DNA of 64,000 nt from Bacillota bacterium (GTDB lineage: Bacteria > Bacillota > Clostridia > DSM-8532), in NCBI GenBank assembly GCA_023443745.1, contig JAEZTB010000042.1, positions 1 through 64,000 of the forward strand, written 5' to 3'. Numbering within the stretch: the stretch's first letter is position 1; every line of letters begins with the position of its first letter. The position numbers and the translations under genes were made by a program. The notes under the pieces were generated by a model. The model worked only from the letters and a program-made list of their open reading frames with translations, did not search any database and was not told where the DNA came from. Below, piece by piece: positions 60,826-64,000 of this stretch.

Positions 60826-63800
60826 CTAATATATCCCGATTTCGTATATCCACATCAGATCGGGCCTTGTTGAGCATCCCTTTCCGGCAGGCTGTAGCAG
60901 TCTTAACTGGGTAAAGCTTTCAGGCTTTTCAAAGGTTATATCCGTTACCGCTGTGGCACTGGGAAGGCCGGTCAGGCTCTTTACATCCACCCATTCGCCG
61001 TTTTCCAGCTTTTGCACTCTCAACTCGGAAGGCGTTGTAAAGGACACATCTTCGGCCCAATATATCTTAATTTCCTTGATTTGCTCCTCTTGCGGGAAGG
61101 TGAAGGCTATCCAGTGGTCAACCTTGCTTTCATCGCTTGCCCATGCCTGGATCGACCAATCCATGTCCTGCTCGCAGATATACCCGTCATTGACCGCATC
61201 AGGTCCGTCATATCCGGCATATGTGCTGTCACAGGAAACTTCGGCACCGTTTGAAGCCAGTGCTTTGTTATTGATATCCTTGTCCTGTGGAGGCAGGTTG
61301 GGGTCGTACCTTTCACCCGCCTCAGCTTTCACACCCCGTTTGCTCTGCGGAAGGATGCCATTCCGGTAGATTTTGCCGGCGTCTATGGCAGATACATACG
61401 GTATGAAATCGTATTCCCATGCCCTGTCATAATACTTCTGTATCAAATCGGCCCAATCAGCCTGTGCGTAATCAAGACTGAATACGTTGAATTTGTTGGC
61501 TTTCCGGGCTGCATTTATTTTATAGGCTGCCATTCTTCCCGTCGCCTTCAGGGAATCCTTATCGAGGACAAGGTATTTCCCGTATTCCGGATCGTAATCA
61601 CTACTGAATGCCCTGACCATTTCGCCGGATATATAAGGCGCAATTTTGCCCAACAGGGATACGCCACCGTTTACAACAAGCTTTGCATCCGGATATTTCT
61701 CATGCAGTCTTTTTATGATGTCAACAATGTCGTCTTTCGAAGCGTTTGTGTCAATATCGTCCAGGAACAGCCCGTAACAGCCTTTAGCAAGTATGTCCGC
61801 CGCTGCTCTGTCTATCAGCTCAGACTGCCAAGCCGCATCCTGTATATCCTTTTTCCCGTTACCGTCCATACTCAGATAACCGATGGTATAGGTTCCGGAG
61901 GTGTTGATTTTGGAAATTTCAGCTTTTGTCATCAGGTCGGCACGGATGATGGCTACATCGAAGCCGGTCAAAGCCGGGTCATAAGCACCGGAGTGATAGG
62001 TATAATTCACCACTCTATCCCATTCCTTTAGCTGCTTATATTGCACTGCCTCAGAATAGCCGGTAAGAATCTTGTACAGTATTCTTGCGGCTTCAGCTCT
62101 TGATGCGATCTTTCCGGGTTTTATCGTACCGTCGCCGTACCCATTGATAAACCCGTATTTTACTGCAAGTGCCATACCCTTCTTAGCATCCTCCGAGATG
62201 GCTGCCCTGTCTTTAAAACCGGAGAGCACCTCCAAATCTGCTGTTGAGGCTTCCTTTTCCTTGTATATCAGAGTCAGGGCTTTTGATAGCATGACCACCA
62301 TATCCTGCCTGGTCAAATTCTCATAGGGAGCAAAAAGCATATCGGTTTTTCCGACCGCAATTCCTTCCTTTACCGCCGACGCAACATATTTGTAAAACCA
62401 GTCGGATTCTTTTACATCCGAGAAGCTTACCGATGCTTTTTCATCCACCTTTCCGACCGTAGTCATCAGAAGCTTGATGAATTCCTCCTTTGTTATGGGA
62501 TCCTGTGAACGGAAAGCATCGCCTGCGTTATTCGCTATAATGCCTTTAAGTGCAAGGCCGGTTACGGAGGCTCTCGCCCAGCCGGGAATCAGTGCAGAAT
62601 CGCTGAATTTCAGAGGGTCCTCGGGCACTTCGTTGTATTTCTGCGCGAGGTTTAGCATATAATCGCGGAGTTTTCCGCCTTCTCTGCCGGAAGGCACCGC
62701 TGCCAGCAGCAGATGGTTTTTTATGGAGACCTTCAGGGCTGCGGTCGGTCCCGTGACGGTGCCATAATCAGTTCCATTAATATAGTCCATAAGCTTATAG
62801 GTTTTACCGCTTTCAAGACCCCGCAGCTCAATATTTCCTTTGAAGGAATCGGTGAAAAATCCGTAGAACATGATGTCTTCCTTTTTCACCGCATATGCTT
62901 CGGGATCATCGAAGCCGTATAAATAGAGGTCTCCCATGAACTCACCCGAGGACAGCCCCAGGTCCTTCCCTAGATTCAGCCATTTGATGTAATCTATTCT
63001 CTCTGCGCTGTTAAGGGTGGTATATTTCGTTTCAAGTACACAGCCCGTAGCCAGCGATGATGCGAAATCATTACCGTAAAGCTCGACATGGTCGCCGAGG
63101 ACTGCCGAAGCAGGACCAAAAAAAGCTTTTTGCAGCTTAGCTCTCTGGCGAACCTGGGCCGGACTCGTGGGATCGGCGACTACCATTCTGTTCTGGTACG
63201 GCAGCAGGTACATATTCTGCGACACTCCGCAGTTGCAGATATTGACGGTAAAATCCGGCTTTAGGGCCTTTGCGGTATCGAAAATCGTCTTATAAAGCTT
63301 TGCATAATCAGCTTCCGCTTCATCGGGAGATTTATGCCCATGATTTTCAGCATAACAGGGACCGGCGATATTATACTGGGAATCCAGCTTAAAGCCATCG
63401 AAGCCCCAGACCTGTACGGCCTTTTGGGTAAAATCCCTGTGCCAGTCTTGAACTTCCTTGAGGGAAGGGCAAAGAAGGCGGTCTTCGGATACTTCACCCC
63501 AGGGACCGTTGAAATGCTGCACCTCACCGTTTATATCACGCGCAAACCACTCGGGGTGGTTGGTATCGATGTACGTTCCGGGAGATACATCCCCCGGCAT
63601 CCACCAGAGAACTGCTTTGAGTCCTTTTGCGTGTATCGCATCGGTCAAAGCTTTTATGTCCTCATCTCCATTTGGAAAAATAGCAGGATTGGGTATGTAG
63701 TCACCTGTCTTAAAATCCTTGTACCAGCCCGCGTCAATGTCGACCGACTTTATACCCATCGCAATCAAATCGTCCAGCCTTGATATAACGCCGTCGGCTG

Positions 63801-64000
63801 TAAAATCAAGCCCGTAGCCGTATGTTTCCCACTGCTGGTAATATGCTGTTTCAGGCAGTTCGGCTGGGGCCGATACCCCGCGAGCAGCCATAGCTTTCGC
63901 ATAAGCGCTGGCGCCGGCATAAAAATCGCCCCTGTGTGCTACGATAAAGGTTGAGCCTATTTCCGTATCAATCCCGGCTTTCAGCGTTTTCCCCGGCCAT
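60826..64000 (-). CDS. multidomain surface glycosidase: GH36-like, three SLH, second TIM barrel, discoidin
   Basis: The frame stays open to the window edge (MAARG at 63891 is internal; about 36 more codons are visible), so the N-terminus and signal are missing. Counting from that Met: residues 1-400 are a GH36/melibiase-like domain with nucleophile-type Asp170 in GFDGFKLD and NHPEWF, LCPSLKEVQDW; about 432-612 are three SLH repeats that bind cell-wall polymer; 615-850 resemble the TM1410/GH114 TIM barrel (GYLSMD, GLFLDDID); 872-1021 are an F5/8-type carbohydrate-binding domain. SLH repeats in the middle, between two catalytic-like domains, are unusual. It heads the sugar ABC operon. Confidence 0.85.
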   Translation of the reverse strand, partial: WPGKTLKAGIDTEIGSTFIVAHRGDFYAGASAYAKAMAARGVSAPAELPETAYYQQWETYGYGLDFTADGVISRLDDLIAMGIKSVDIDAGWYKDFKTGDYIPNPAIFPNGDEDIKALTDAIHAKGLKAVLWWMPGDVSPGTYIDTNHPEWFARDINGEVQHFNGPWGEVSEDRLLCPSLKEVQDWHRDFTQKAVQVWGFDGFKLDSQYNIAGPCYAENHGHKSPDEAEADYAKLYKTIFDTAKALKPDFTVNICNCGVSQNMYLLPYQNRMVVADPTSPAQVRQRAKLQKAFFGPASAVLGDHVELYGNDFASSLATGCVLETKYTTLNSAERIDYIKWLNLGKDLGLSSGEFMGDLYLYGFDDPEAYAVKKEDIMFYGFFTDSFKGNIELRGLESGKTYKLMDYINGTDYGTVTGPTAALKVSIKNHLLLAAVPSGREGGKLRDYMLNLAQKYNEVPEDPLKFSDSALIPGWARASVTGLALKGIIANNAGDAFRSQDPITKEEFIKLLMTTVGKVDEKASVSFSDVKESDWFYKYVASAVKEGIAVGKTDMLFAPYENLTRQDMVVMLSKALTLIYKEKEASTADLEVLSGFKDRAAISEDAKKGMALAVKYGFINGYGDGTIKPGKIASRAEAARILYKILTGYSEAVQYKQLKEWDRVVNYTYHSGAYDPALTGFDVAIIRADLMTKAEISKINTSGTYTIGYLSMDGNGKKDIQDAAWQSELIDRAAADILAKGCYGLFLDDIDTNASKDDIVDIIKRLHEKYPDAKLVVNGGVSLLGKIAPYISGEMVRAFSSDYDPEYGKYLVLDKDSLKATGRMAAYKINAARKANKFNVFSLDYAQADWADLIQKYYDRAWEYDFIPYVSAIDAGKIYRNGILPQSKRGVKAEAGERYDPNLPPQDKDINNKALASNGAEVSCDSTYAGYDGPDAVNDGYICEQDMDWSIQAWASDESKVDHWIAFTFPQEEQIKEIKIYWAEDVSFTTPSELRVQKLENGEWVDVKSLTGLPSATAVTDITFEKPESFTQLRLLQPAGKGCSTRPDLMWIYEIGIY

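Noticed and set aside
1..64000. Insertion sequences, prophage, tRNA/rRNA and CRISPR arrays
   Set aside because: Searched by eye for transposase or integrase motifs, repeat arrays and tRNA TPsiC-arm patterns; none was found.

Overview
The window looks like a chromosomal segment of an anaerobic, Gram-positive clostridium-type Firmicute. The evidence is low-to-moderate GC, strong AGGAGG-type ribosome binding sites with some GTG and TTG starts, several lipoproteins, a GerM-like spore protein, S-layer (SLH) domains, LacI/DeoR regulators over sugar genes, and a thioredoxin reductase homologue that lacks the NADPH motifs. I see no tRNA, rRNA, insertion sequence, prophage or CRISPR array.

Layout. 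0-12.7 kb: a sugar-acid (possibly sialic-acid-like) catabolic island. It has two DHDPS/NanA-family aldolases (one cut by the left edge), an Opp/Dpp-type ABC transporter whose binding protein lies on the opposite strand, a large FAD oxidoreductase, a cytosolic BNR/sialidase-fold protein and two DeoR regulators. 12.9-21.5 kb: mostly housekeeping. M28 peptidase lipoprotein, an ABC exporter, a SEC-C protein, argS, a DUF1934 protein, ddl, a GerM-like lipoprotein and a small HTH protein. 21.8-30.5 kb: thioredoxin-reductase-like flavoprotein, GH13 amylase with a divergent LacI regulator, a three-gene ABC transporter under a TetR regulator, and an LctP-type permease.

30.6-36.4 kb: two MotA/MotB stator pairs flank a two-component system with a KdpD-like kinase and KdpE-like regulator. 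The two motA upstream regions share a three-box direct repeat with identical 11 and 21 bp spacing, which suggests one regulator controls both pairs. 36.7-47.1 kb: a nine-gene Tad-like (type IV pilus/type II secretion-like) operon. It opens with a protein kinase fused to a TadZ/CpaE-like domain and continues with a CpaB/SAF protein, two more TadZ-like proteins, a CpaF-like ATPase, a TadB-TadC-like double protein and four membrane-anchored proteins of unknown function. This is the most unusual block and the best candidate for an undescribed variant system.

47.2-54.1 kb: LacI-nagA and a divergent operon of phosphofructokinase, a diverged triosephosphate isomerase, a LarA-type (nickel-pincer) racemase homologue and an aldose-1-epimerase-like protein. 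54.1-56.0 kb: hom-hisI-hisE. 56.2-64 kb: a carbohydrate operon read right to left. A huge surface enzyme (GH36-like domain, three SLH repeats, a second TIM-barrel hydrolase-like domain, discoidin-like end; cut by the right edge) is followed by a sugar ABC transporter and a Gfo/Idh/MocA oxidoreductase.
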